A DNA stretch of 60,350 bases from Nitrosomonas sp. Nm34 (GTDB taxonomy: Bacteria > Pseudomonadota > Gammaproteobacteria > Burkholderiales > Nitrosomonadaceae), in the NCBI RefSeq assembly GCF_900113925.1, contig NZ_FORD01000020.1, positions 1 to 60,350 on the forward strand. Reading direction: 5' to 3'. Shown here piece after piece: positions 16,278 through 25,238 of the stretch (the stretch's first letter is position 1; each line of letters starts with the position of its first letter). The notes under the pieces were generated by a model. The model was not told where the DNA came from. It worked only from the letters and a program-made list of their open reading frames with translations, and searched no databases. The position numbers and the translations under genes are program-made.

Positions 16278-18755
16278 TTATGTTTGCCCACTTGCGACCA
16301 CAGCAGCAGGAATGTACCTCCTGATCAGCGTAACCTTCACTGCATCATTTATGACGAGACACGAGAACAGCGCATAAGCAAATAAAGTAATCGTCTGCCA
16401 CCAGGGAAGCGGTGCAAAATCCAGGAGACCGACGAGTGTCAGTCCAGTGCCTATAACGACTTGCGCAACAAGCGCTGCGACAAGCGTCTTGCTGGGCAAG
16501 GTCGTCCAGAACCATCGCCGCTCCCTCACGGACACGATGGAGAATGCGGCGAAGTAAAGCAGCGTTAGGAAGCTAAACGTGTAAAGTACATTGTCATCGG
16601 TCGCCAAACCAAAGTATGACCAGCCGAGGTATAAGGCCAAAAGCGTCTCTATCACCATTGCTACACCCAGCACTACCGATACTATGATAAAGCTACCAAT
16701 GTGCCATGTTTCCGGTTTTCTGGAAGGTTGGACGTTATCTGTGGCGAGGGAGATCTTCGCGAAATCCGTCATAAAAACCAGTAGCAGCATAGCAAAGGAT
16801 GAAACTACAAATTTATCTGTCACCACAAATGCTATGGCGACAAATCCCGCCTTGAGAATAGTGCGGCTGATCTTATTGATGATCCAGGTCAGAATGCGTT
16901 GATAGATAGTCCGGCCCTGCTCGACTAACGCTACGATGTTCGTCAGCCCCGGTTTGGTCAGGACAACGCTGGCTGCACTTTTGGCCACATCAGTCGCGCT
17001 GCTGACGGCGATGCCCACTTCGGCTTGGCGTAGGGCCGGCGCATCGTTAACGCCATCACCTGTCATGCCGGTCACATGCCCTGCGGCCTGCAAGTGTTGC
17101 ACCACGACATATTTATCTTCGGGGTAAATTTCTGCAAAACCATCGGCTCCTGCCAGCAGATCAACCATATTCTTTCCACCCTGAACCCCTGCGGTTTTCA
17201 AATCTGCCACGGGGCGAATATGAAGTAACCCGACCCCTTGCGCGATCTCATTTGCTACTGCCAAGGCATCGCCCGTAAGCATCTTCACAGAAACGCCAAG
17301 ATCGTGCAATTCAGCGATAAGCTGCTTGGCATCCGGTCGAGGCGGGTCGTATAGGGTGACCAGTCCGATCAATTCGGGCTTGCTCATCACGGGGCCGCGA
17401 GCGACCGCCAGTGTCCGGAACCCCTTCAGCGCCGATTCATTAATCCGCGCTTCCAACGCATCAATAGCCTGAGGAGGAAGGCTGCAGAGGGCGGCAACGG
17501 TTCCTACCGCCCCTTTCATTACCCGCAGCCGTTGTCCATTCTGTTCGATTACCGCTTCCGTTCGTCGGTTTGCTGCATCGAATGGCGTGAAAGAAACGAT
17601 GGTAACTGCGGAAGGATCAGTGAAAATCTGCCGTTGCTTCGCTGCTGTGAGGAATGCTAAATCGATCGGATCCTGATTAGCCTCCTGCGACGCGAGGGCG
17701 CCAGCAAACAGCACGTCGTCTTCGTTGGCGCGCTCTAGCGGGATCACGCCAGTAACGGCTAATTGGTTCATGGTAATCGTGCCTGTTTTGTCCACACACA
17801 GCACATCCATCGTTGCGGCATCTTCTGCTGCGCTAATGCGTGTGACCAGTACCCCGCGTTTCGCTAATTCCTTCGCCCCGACGGTCATGCTGACTGTGAA
17901 CATCACAGGGAGGGCAACAGGTACGGCACTCATCAACAGAACCAGCATGAGTGGAACGATCTCAAGAAGCGATACACCCTGGATCAGCGATAATACTGTG
18001 ATCATACCAAGCAGGATGCCAACAATCACAAAAAGCCAGCGCACTACCCTGGCCACCACTGCTTCGATGTGAAGTTTGGGATGCGCCTTCTGCACGAGCT
18101 CCGTCATCTGTCCAAAACAGGTCTGCTGCCCTGTCAATACCACTACCCCATTACCTTCGCCCCAGCGAATGATTGAGCCAGATGGCAGCACCTCCCCTTG
18201 TGATTTTTTTACAGCTATCGACTCACCGGTAAGCACCGACTGATCAACACTCAAGATACCTGTCAAAAGCTTGATGTCCGCTGGAACGATATCACCTGGA
18301 CGCAAGCGGATAATGTCACCAGGAACCAGTTGTCGTGCCGGAATGATTTGCCAGTTTGCCTCGCGCAGCACCCGTGCTGTGACTTGTAAACGTAGCTTTA
18401 ACGCATCGACTACGCCAGCAGCTCGACGTTCCTGCATGAAACTCAACACGGCATTAACTACCAAAAGCACACCCACCACAGCCAGATCTGAATATTTCCG
18501 AAGAATAACCGACAGCATCATGATCAACTCCAGCATCCACGCTGACACTCCCCAAAATCTTTTGAGGAATTGGAAAAACATATTTGCTTTCTGCTCGGCT
18601 ATTTCGTTGTAACCATATTCCTTCAGACGAGTGTCTGCCTCACCATGCGTGAGGCCGATTTGGGGGTTCACCTGAAGCGCCGAGAGTGTATCAGGAACTG
18701 ATGCGGATGCAATGTTAGGCGCCTCAGTAGCTGCTGGGGTCGGATCAGGAACCAT
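16278..18755 (-). CDS. P3A-type plasma-membrane H+-ATPase
   Basis: An 825-residue P-type ATPase. Seen in order: N-terminal soluble segment; helices at about residues 70-105; actuator-domain TGES (176-179); the ion-site motif PVALP (279-283); the phosphorylation motif DKTGTIT with Asp322; the MLTGD and TGDGVNDAPAL hinge motifs; and a C-terminal membrane block of about six helices. PVALP and the absence of metal-binding CxxC/CPC motifs point to the P3A (fungal/plant Pma1-like) proton pumps rather than P1B metal pumps. Bacterial members are thought to export protons in acid or energy stress. It lacks the long regulatory C-terminal tail of the plant enzymes. Tightly flanked by IS debris on both sides; probably monocistronic. 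Confidence 0.9.
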   Translation of the reverse strand: MVPDPTPAATEAPNIASASVPDTLSALQVNPQIGLTHGEADTRLKEYGYNEIAEQKANMFFQFLKRFWGVSAWMLELIMMLSVILRKYSDLAVVGVLLVVNAVLSFMQERRAAGVVDALKLRLQVTARVLREANWQIIPARQLVPGDIIRLRPGDIVPADIKLLTGILSVDQSVLTGESIAVKKSQGEVLPSGSIIRWGEGNGVVVLTGQQTCFGQMTELVQKAHPKLHIEAVVARVVRWLFVIVGILLGMITVLSLIQGVSLLEIVPLMLVLLMSAVPVALPVMFTVSMTVGAKELAKRGVLVTRISAAEDAATMDVLCVDKTGTITMNQLAVTGVIPLERANEDDVLFAGALASQEANQDPIDLAFLTAAKQRQIFTDPSAVTIVSFTPFDAANRRTEAVIEQNGQRLRVMKGAVGTVAALCSLPPQAIDALEARINESALKGFRTLAVARGPVMSKPELIGLVTLYDPPRPDAKQLIAELHDLGVSVKMLTGDALAVANEIAQGVGLLHIRPVADLKTAGVQGGKNMVDLLAGADGFAEIYPEDKYVVVQHLQAAGHVTGMTGDGVNDAPALRQAEVGIAVSSATDVAKSAASVVLTKPGLTNIVALVEQGRTIYQRILTWIINKISRTILKAGFVAIAFVVTDKFVVSSFAMLLLVFMTDFAKISLATDNVQPSRKPETWHIGSFIIVSVVLGVAMVIETLLALYLGWSYFGLATDDNVLYTFSFLTLLYFAAFSIVSVRERRWFWTTLPSKTLVAALVAQVVIGTGLTLVGLLDFAPLPWWQTITLFAYALFSCLVINDAVKVTLIRRYIPAAVVASGQT

Positions 18756-18944
18756 GGGCTGTCGGGAAATTACTCAGGTATTAGCTAATAATACGGGAAA
18801 TTAAAACCGGCTGCATTTTTTGATGTAGAAAAGAGAGAAAACAATCTTTTTATGCGAATTAAGAGCTGAAATAGAAGCCAGTTCATCAATAACGTTAAAC
18901 TATTGAGGAAGATATCACCCAACCTCAATCAATCAAAGTAACCA
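18756..18944. other. Short gap carrying the ATPase upstream region
   Basis: AT-rich; must contain the promoter of the leftward ATPase gene and the 5' remains of the next transposase gene. No clear promoter hexamers chosen. Confidence 0.3.
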
Positions 18945-19320
18945 ATGAACTGGCAAAACCGATTAATAACCATTTATCTCTATGTTTGCAAGCATTATCA
19001 GCAAAATCTTTGGGCTTATAGTCAAAGAATGAGCCATTACGCGGATTTAAGTTTTAGCAACGAAGAAGTGATCGCTCTCTACCATTTCAGCTGGCTGCGG
19101 CTTTATTTTTCTGGAATTATTTATGAGTTAGCTCTTAATTCGCATTGGAGCTATTGTTCGCAAGAACAGGAATTTCTGATTTGCGGCCTGGCCTCTACCC
19201 TTCTCTTCTCTTCTCAATTATCGAGACTGTCAACGATTAATTGAAAATATCCCGCAAATTGAGCAATCCTGCCATCGCAGCCCATTTAACTTCTTTGTTA
19301 ATTGATAGCTGGGCTAGTGG
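18945..19320 (+). pseudogene. DDE transposase remnant (IS4/IS982-like), frameshifted
   Basis: Begins MNWQNRLITIYLYVCKHYQQ, then NLWAYSQRMSHYADLSFSNE, the N-terminal helix-rich part of a known group of DDE transposases. After EEVIALYHF the sequence loses frame; fragments continue to about 19320 with stops. The catalytic domain is largely gone. A 27-bp IS-end-like motif lies 70 bases downstream. Exact IS family uncertain. Confidence 0.55.
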
Positions 19321-19387
19321 CTTATCCCTTCCGAGAGAAGAAACCCTCTCTTAGTATTAGATTTTCTTATATCCTTCAGCCGTAGTA

Positions 19388-19414
19388 TGATGATTTTTAT
19401 GTCGAACTCACGTT
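19388..19414 (+). repeat. 27-bp IS-end-like motif, copy 3
   Basis: TGATGATTTTTATGTC followed by GAACTCACGTT; one change from the copy at 9995. It may be the right end of the transposase remnant just to its left. Confidence 0.55.
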
Positions 19415-19535
19415 ACATTACTATCCCTCAGAAAGTCTCGCGGAAAATTTTATTGCAGACGCAAAGCCAACTGCTATCGACCAATAAAACAGAATTTGTT
19501 TATGACTTGCTTTATACGCGTACTTCGCTTGGTTA

Positions 19536-19635
19536 ATTCCATTTGTAAATCAAAACTGATTTTGTCGGCTTCACCTTGCCGTATTATTGATACTGTCTAC
19601 GGCTCGCCTTTGCGACATTTTTGATTTGGAAATGA
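19536..19635 (+). repeat. 100-bp palindrome-ended element (PEE), copy A
   Basis: Left arm ATTCCATTTGTAAATCAAAA, right arm TTTTGATTTGGAAATGA. The interior contains GTCGGCTTCACCTTGCCGTA and CGGCTCGCCTTTGCG. First of twelve copies in the window; not near a terminator-like T-run. Confidence 0.85.
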
Positions 19636-19712
19636 AAAACCATAAAAAATGGTTGCACAGTATGCTGCTTTCGCAACATACTGCTCTGTTTTACACAGGA
19701 GAGGGGCACTAT

Positions 19713-19916
19713 TTAATCTTTAAGGTTTCTTTCCCATTCGCCAACTTGCTTTTCTGCTTCTTCCTTACTGATTCCATATGATTCCTGAATACGGCCAACC
19801 AGCTGATCGCGCTTCCCGGCAATCGTGTCGAGATGATCGTCCGTGAGGTCGCCCCATTGTTCCTTGATTTTACCTTTGAATTGTTTCCAATTACCTTCGA
19901 TTTGATTCCAGTTCAT
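19713..19916 (-). CDS. CsbD-family stress protein
   Basis: A 67-residue protein, MNWNQIEGNWKQFKGKIKEQ followed by WGDLTDDHLDTIAGKRDQLV, matching the CsbD domain end to end (the E. coli homologue is YjbJ). AAAGGAG precedes the ATG by 8 bases. CsbD proteins are small, charged, abundant in stationary phase or osmotic stress; molecular role unknown. The neighbouring BON-domain relic fits a former stress-gene pair. Confidence 0.95.
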   Translation of the reverse strand: MNWNQIEGNWKQFKGKIKEQWGDLTDDHLDTIAGKRDQLVGRIQESYGISKEEAEKQVGEWERNLKD

Positions 19917-19949
19917 TTTGCAGCTCCTTTTTAGGTTTGAATTGAATTT

Positions 19950-20063
19950 CTACTGCTTGATGCTCATTTCATCGGGGATGTTTTTCACATCCTTGATTTT
20001 CTGTGGAACTTCAATAGCCCGGTCAATCTGAGTTTGGTCTTCCACAAAACTGCTGAGTTGAAC
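19950..20063 (-). pseudogene. BON-domain (OsmY-like) protein, C-terminal remnant
   Basis: The minus frame reads VQLSSFVEDQTQIDRAIEVP, then QKIKDVKNIPDEMSIKQ and stops, the last beta-alpha-beta of a BON domain. An in-frame stop lies directly before it, so the N-terminal signal peptide and first BON half are missing. BON proteins bind membranes in the periplasm under osmotic stress. Confidence 0.65.
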
Positions 20064-20356
20064 TTATCGGTAGTGCGTTATTACATTAATTTTTGCCGGC
20101 AGTATCTTTTGCTTCACCCTTCTTGGTCCTTATTCATGATGAATTCCTCAATAATAAGTTAATTCTCCACAAAAAGTACCAGGGCGGTTCGCGTGCTACC
20201 GGCCGCCTCATTAACTTACATGAGGTTAACGATATTGTAATGCTGGCATGACTACGCTTCTGTACGCTAGCTAACATAGGACTCAATGTAATGTTTTTTC
20301 TAAAGTAAAGCTGATTCATTTTCAAGGCTAATTATCGTTTTCAGATTCTTCGCCAT

Positions 20357-20812
20357 CTACTCATGTGTGAATGGTTTCTCAGGACGGGCTGACCAGACCA
20401 CCCAAGCACTGCTGTGAGCAGAGACTAGCGAACTTCGGTAACGGGCACGGGGTGGGAAGACGCCGTGCAGGTGTTCGTCCCGAAGTGCTTTATTAATCTG
20501 GAAGTCTGCCAGCACGCAACCATGCGCTTTGGTGTGAACGTGGCGGAGCGCAGGAAGGTTATCCATATAACGCGATTTGATCGCTTGCTCGATGTTTTCC
20601 GTGATAGCCAGCGTTGCGGCTTCTTCCCTTGGCCAAGGCGATTCGCCGAGCTCAATGTCATATTCGATGTCGCTGGCCAGTGTCGGCTCGCTGCCTGAGT
20701 GCGCTGTTCGAAAGCAAACTTTTTCCGGGATACTGCAAGCGGTCACAAATATCAGACTTGATAAAAGTACTGCCAGCCTTGTTGAAATTGAGTGGTAGGT
20801 GAGTGGTGGCAT
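20357..20812 (-). pseudogene. Catalase-family protein, truncated
   Basis: Starts with a lipoprotein-like signal sequence (LAVLLSSLIFVTACS). It then reads HVHTKAHGCVLADFQINKAL and DEHLHGVFPPRARYRS, the N-terminal active-site region of the catalase-like (SrpA-type) family, with the essential His in HTKAHG. The family continues for another 200 residues including the proximal Tyr; here it stops after about 150 codons with an unrelated-looking tail (VWSARPEKPFTHE). It could be a 3'-truncated pseudogene; a small functional lipoprotein seems unlikely because the heme ligand region is missing. Confidence 0.6.
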
Positions 20813-21597
20813 AATGGTCTCATGTAAAAGCAGGACAGTAATTCAGGACATTCGCTGGATAGGCCTAAAAATGGTAATTTTCCAGTTCTGATTGGACTGA
20901 GCCTGCGGAAAACCCATTTCCTTCGCTAGTTAATCCAAACAGGGCCGGAAGGGGCTCTTATTTCCCGTGTCAGTAGCTACTGAAATCGATATGAGAAGTA
21001 TTACAGGAATCGGGTATCTGGTATGTGCGCTAATATACAATGAAAGTGACGACGAGTAGAGCCGAAGACGTTCTATGTCCCATCACGGGATCCGCGGCGT
21101 AAATGATAGTAAACCGAGTAATAATAAACCGAGCGCCAGACCGGCAATTCACGAGGCAATTGTCGCTCTACTGACAACGTGTTTTCTGACCTTACAAAAA
21201 GGCATTGACTACCTGACGCATATGCAACTCTCGTGGCTTCCTACAGCTGATACTGATAGATGTGGTTTTAACTATTGCCACGCTCCATCACTCTGGTTGC
21301 TCGGATACGTTTCTGCCGTTTTTTGTTGACTCATCATATTGTTGTTAATAGCAAAAAGGCGCTACGTTAACCCAAAACTCATATGTGTGCGCTAACGCAC
21401 AGAAACGACAGGGGATTAGGTGTACTTTTTTTATCGCATAAGAGTAGATGCTTTGTATTTGAACATCCGGTGTGGGCTGTTTGGTTTGTTTAACGCGGAC
21501 AACCGTTATAGAAAAATAGAACAGAGAAAACCAAACAGGAGATGAAGCAGACAGGATAGTGACGGGTACAAATTTCATTTTAACATAGGCGCTATTT
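20813..21597. other. Gap of about 780 bases without a convincing gene
   Basis: Short frames (e.g. 21075-21329) lack family resemblance and ribosome binding sites. I see no repeat or RNA structure I can defend. Confidence 0.4.
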
Positions 21598-22171
21598 ATG
21601 CAGCTTGGACTGTTTGAACTTCCTTGGAGAGAGTATGTACTGGTTACGTTGGGTTTAACGCACATGACCATCGTTCCGGTGACAATTTTTCTACATCGGC
21701 ATCAGGTGCATTGAGCGCTGGAACTGCATCCATAGCTAATCACTGCTTCCGCTTCTGGTTGTGGCTCACTATCGGGATGGTCATCAAGTAATGAGTGCTT
21801 ATTCACTGCAAGTACCACCCCAAGTGCCACACCTCTGAAGATTCACGCAGTCCTGACATCTATGGCATCGGAATAGTTCTGTTCAAGGATGCCAAACTTT
21901 ACCGTATGGAAGCTAGGAACACCGTTACATTGGCTACAAAGGGATGCGGGTGAGTCGCCGCAGGAAGGCGGGCAGCCTTGGAGCAGGCGCTCTATTCCAG
22001 TGAAGTGCTAAGGATCATTTACTCGATGCGACAGGGACTGACCGTTCTGTGGAGCCGCTCTACTGCATCCAAGGAACAGCTTGTAAAGTAGCTGGAAGAC
22101 TGGTGTCAGCGCGCCGAGGAGAGCGGCATCAGAGCATTGCAATAATTCTCTCGGAAATTGCGTTGTTACGA
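21598..22171 (+). pseudogene. Acyl-CoA/delta-9 fatty-acid desaturase, decayed
   Basis: Pieces in successive frames spell the family: LFELPWREYVLVTLGLTHMT, IVPVTIFLHRHQVH (first His box region), FRFWLWLTIGMVIK, then CKYHPKCHTSEDSRSPDIYG (second His box) and the C-terminal tail LVK*LEDWCQRAEESGIRAL. At least two stops (TGA after HQVH, TAG after ALELHP) and frame changes interrupt it, and a central segment is deleted. A separate intact desaturase is at 42947. Confidence 0.7.
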
Positions 22172-22196
22172 CTAACCATTTGGAAGGAGAAATAAA

Positions 22197-22355
22197 ATGA
22201 CATTAGGAACAATACTACTGATCATTCTGATTCTGATCCTGCTAGGTGTAATTCCAACATGGCCCTACAGCAGGGGGTGGGGTTACGCCCCCAGCGGCAT
22301 TCTCGGGTTAGTGTTGCTGATCTTGGTCATTCTGATGCTGATGGGACGAATATAG
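22197..22355 (+). CDS. DUF3309 small hydrophobic protein
   Basis: A 52-residue protein: MTLGTILLIILILILLGVIP followed by TWPYSRGWGYAPSGILGLVL and a second hydrophobic stretch ending MGRI. This is the complete DUF3309 family pattern (two membrane segments around TWPYSRGWGY.PSG). GGAAGGAG lies 8 bases before the ATG and a terminator follows. Function unknown; widespread in proteobacteria with other small stress-induced membrane proteins. Confidence 0.9.
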   Translation: MTLGTILLIILILILLGVIPTWPYSRGWGYAPSGILGLVLLILVILMLMGRI

Positions 22356-22407
22356 CGCTCGGTAAATTGCATGGAAAGTTATATAGTCAAAGTAATGGAT
22401 ATTACAC

Positions 22408-22453
22408 AACAGGCTCTGTGCTTTAACACGCAGGGCCTGTTTCGGGTATTTTT
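22408..22453 (+). terminator. Terminator after the DUF3309 gene
   Basis: AACAGGCTCTGTGC pairs with GCAGGGCCTGTT (two mismatched positions) and is followed after a few bases by TATTTTT. Confidence 0.7.
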
Positions 22454-22642
22454 AGCGAACGAAGGGAAGCACGATTAATTAGCTGGTAATAACGAAGAAA
22501 TTTATGGCAGGGTTATGCAGAGTGAGGCCGAAAAGTAGATCAATCTCAGCAGTAATCAATCAACTATCCATTCAAGGAGAAACGGTATCGGGCTCTACCA
22601 TTGAATTTGTGGGTGATACCCGTTGTCGAGTACCCTATTTAA

Positions 22643-22715
22643 GGGACAGACCTAGAATAAAGAGTTTGTATTCTAGCTTTAGTATTTCTATTCTTTTTTA
22701 TTCGCGGCCTGGCCC
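22643..22715 (+). repeat. Short non-autonomous element (RAYT-end type), copy 2
   Basis: Begins GGGACAGACCTAGAATAAA and ends TTATTCGCGGCCTGGCCC, a 19-bp imperfect inverted repeat. It is followed by TAAGATAT, as are the RAYT elements 2 and 3. About 80% identical by eye to 12797-12870. Internal TAGAATA...TATTCTA can form a smaller hairpin. Confidence 0.7.
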
Positions 22716-22724
22716 TAAGATATA

Positions 22725-22827
22725 ATTCCATTTCCAAATCAAAACTGACTTTGCCGGCTTCACCTTGCCGTATTATTTATACTGTCTGCGGCTCGCCTTC
22801 GCGTCATTTTTGATTTGGAAATGGAAT
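22725..22827 (+). repeat. PEE, copy B
   Basis: ATTCCATTTCCAAATCAAAA and TTTTGATTTGGAAATGGAAT form a perfect 20-bp terminal inverted repeat. It sits 9 bases from the short RAYT-type element. Confidence 0.9.
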
Positions 22828-23271
22828 AAGAACTCTGGTGCTATCATTAGATTTAATGAAATTTTTAATTAGCGCTTGAGCAATTGAAAATATCTTTACT
22901 ATGTTCCGCAACTGGAGTAGTTAGAGAACCTGTTGTGCTGGATGCAACGGTTAAGATGGATGAAAGAAAGAAATCTTTTTCTCTTCATTGACGTAGCAGA
23001 AAATCTTACAGAAGCTCAAAATTTTACGAAGTAAAATAGTTTGCGGTTTAAGGGAGGTGAGTTTCCGTCGCAGGTCGCGTCTGTTCTGTAGCTTTACTCT
23101 AATTCAAATTTAAATTCATCTCTGTACGACAAGTAGATTTAAATCTTTTGTTGCTTGCGACGTAATCTAAAAATCATAAGTGTTCTCAGCCGCTGTAAAT
23201 TCCTGAATAACTATCTCAACTCAATGTCTAAGGCAATAAATGGCTTCAGTAGCGGTAAAACCCAAAGCAAA
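22828..23271. other. Non-coding gap
   Basis: No supported gene; low-complexity AT-rich sequence apart from a GGGAGGTGAG-rich patch near 23050. Confidence 0.4.
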
Positions 23272-23390
23272 ATAACTGATAAGTTGCCTAAATTTCGTTT
23301 ATTTAATTCGAGAAAGAATGGAGTACTTATTTTTGGATTTCAGCTGTGTAAGAAATCAAACTTTGAAAAGTGCTTAACTTACTTGGACTG
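23272..23390 (+). repeat. Diverged ~120-bp repeat, copy 1
   Basis: Shares ATAAGTTGCCT.AATTT, TAATTCGAGAA, TTATTTTT and AAGT.CTTAACTT in the same order with 28590-28708; roughly two thirds identical by eye. Ends 25 bases before the mechanosensitive-channel gene. Confidence 0.5.
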
Positions 23391-23415
23391 ATAATCTTTA
23401 AAGCATTTATTAAAC

Positions 23416-25077
23416 GTGATGAACAATCATAAACGTCTGGTTTGCTGTTTTCTTATGTGCGGTATGGTGAATGCTTTTTCTTCAGATATACAAGCCAAGG
23501 ATAATACTCAAAGAAATATCACTAACCAGCAATCACATAATGATCCAACCGCCACCATATTAAATGACATTATTAAAAAAATCAGCACGCAGAAAAAAGA
23601 ACTTGACAAACAATTAAAACTATTAGCAAAGGCACGCACTGATCAGGAAAAAGAAAAGATTCAATCTAAGATAGACACTCTCGAACAAACAATAGCCGAT
23701 CAGGAAGATTCGTTTGAAATGATTCTCACCGCTGGGATAGATCTAGGTACCGATGAGACTGCTGCTAAGAAGGATTTTGATTGGCAGCAGGATTTAATCG
23801 AAATTATACAGCCCTTTTTGAGAGAGTTACATGAACTTACTGAAAACAAAAGGAAGCTTGATAATCTTCATTTCAGGATTAATTTCTACCAACAACAAAT
23901 TGAGAAAATAAATGAGGTGCTAAAACATCTCTCAAAAATCAATCAGGAAAACTTGCAAACGGAAGCATTAGCTGAATTTGAACGAATTAACCAGAAATGG
24001 CAAGACCAACTCGATGAAGGCAAGCATTTATTCGAGGTTGCTCAGTTGCAGCGCGATGAAATGATTCAGTTTAAGACCGAACAAGAACGTTCATTTCTTA
24101 ATTACCTACAGGAATTTTCTGAAGGTCGTGGAGCGACCTTGTTTTTAGCGCTAACCGCATTTATTAGCGTCTATTTTATGATGTTATTGATCTTAAAACT
24201 TTTTGGTTTGTTGTTAAATGGTAGAGATAAAAAAAGGAATTATTTTCAGAGGCTTATTTTGGTTCTCTATTATTTTCTGACGGTAATATTAGCATTAACT
24301 GCGTTTTTTTATGTTCTGGAAGCACGAGATGATGCAGTGATGACCGGTATAATGATTGTAATTCTGATCAGCATTGCTTGGGTATTAAAAAACTCAATTC
24401 CTGCTTTTTTTGAAGAATTGAGGCTATTGCTTAATACAGGTTCTGCTCGAGAAGGCGAGTGCATTTCTTATAATGGGATCACTATGCAAATAGGAAGCTT
24501 GCATTATTATACTAATCTAACCAATCCATTACTCCCCGGGCTAAAGCTGAGGTTGACATTATCAGAATTAGCTAAATATGTTTCACGTCCTGTTTCCAAA
24601 GATGAGCCTTGGTTTCCCTGTAAAGTAGGAGATTATGTGATGCTTTATGGAGATATTTATGGAAAGGTGAAAAACATTACACTTGAGAATATCGTTTTAT
24701 CATTACCTGATGGAACCATGCCCATCACATACACTATTGAGGATTTCTTATATGCTACTCCACGAAATTTTTCATTAGGTTTTGTCGCTACCACTACATT
24801 CGGACTTGATGTTAAGCATCTTGAAATGAGTACTGTTGAGATACCTGCAATTTTGACAGAAGGGATTCATCAAGGAATATTGAAGGAAAGTTTTGGAGTT
24901 TCTTTAATAGACTTATCCGTTCATTTTGCTAAAGCTGATCTTTCTGTCTTAGAGTACGAAATTATTGCTAACTTTGATGGTGCTGCAGCTAATGAATTTT
25001 ATTCCATAATACGCGCTTTACAACGTTATGCAGTACAAATATGCAATGAACAACAATGGATTTCAATAACTGAATAA
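23416..25077 (+). CDS. MscS-like mechanosensitive channel with periplasmic coiled coil
   Basis: A 553-residue protein with a signal peptide (hydrophobic residues 8-22, probable cleavage near SSDIQA). A long coiled-coil region of about residues 45-235 is rich in K, E, Q and L. Membrane helices lie at about 240-262, 278-300 and 308-328. A C-terminal soluble part contains FPCKVGDYVMLYGDIYGKVK then NITLENIVLSLPDGTMPITY, resembling the MscS beta-domain. Such channels release solutes on hypo-osmotic shock. The pore helix lacks a clear Gly/Ala zipper, so this is a divergent member. Start ATG 23416 or 23419; the spacing to a Shine-Dalgarno is unclear. Context: other stress or envelope genes. Confidence 0.7.
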   Translation: MMNNHKRLVCCFLMCGMVNAFSSDIQAKDNTQRNITNQQSHNDPTATILNDIIKKISTQKKELDKQLKLLAKARTDQEKEKIQSKIDTLEQTIADQEDSFEMILTAGIDLGTDETAAKKDFDWQQDLIEIIQPFLRELHELTENKRKLDNLHFRINFYQQQIEKINEVLKHLSKINQENLQTEALAEFERINQKWQDQLDEGKHLFEVAQLQRDEMIQFKTEQERSFLNYLQEFSEGRGATLFLALTAFISVYFMMLLILKLFGLLLNGRDKKRNYFQRLILVLYYFLTVILALTAFFYVLEARDDAVMTGIMIVILISIAWVLKNSIPAFFEELRLLLNTGSAREGECISYNGITMQIGSLHYYTNLTNPLLPGLKLRLTLSELAKYVSRPVSKDEPWFPCKVGDYVMLYGDIYGKVKNITLENIVLSLPDGTMPITYTIEDFLYATPRNFSLGFVATTTFGLDVKHLEMSTVEIPAILTEGIHQGILKESFGVSLIDLSVHFAKADLSVLEYEIIANFDGAAANEFYSIIRALQRYAVQICNEQQWISITE

Positions 25078-25169
25078 AATTTTGCTGGTTCTTTACTCTA
25101 CCAGACATCTATGACTTGGATGTCGCTTTATAATTCCAACTAAAACAATACTCTAATTTTTATCAGCCA

Positions 25170-25178
25170 TTATCCACA
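25170..25178 (+). promoter_or_regulatory. Single consensus DnaA box
   Basis: TTATCCACA, an exact match, in the convergent gap after the channel gene. One isolated box can occur by chance; listed because of the cluster at 33357. Confidence 0.3.
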
Positions 25179-25238
25179 GGTTTTGTGGAGGAGGGTTAAT
25201 TTACAACCTGTAAAAAATATACAGCACTCCACTATTCC

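Noticed and set aside
20134..20325. A 63-codon minus frame.
   Set aside because: No recognised domain, poor ribosome binding site, lies in repeated-looking AT-rich DNA.
21075..21671. Two short frames (21075-21329 plus, 21345-21671 minus).
   Set aside because: No homology recognised, and the second runs into the desaturase pseudogene on the other strand.
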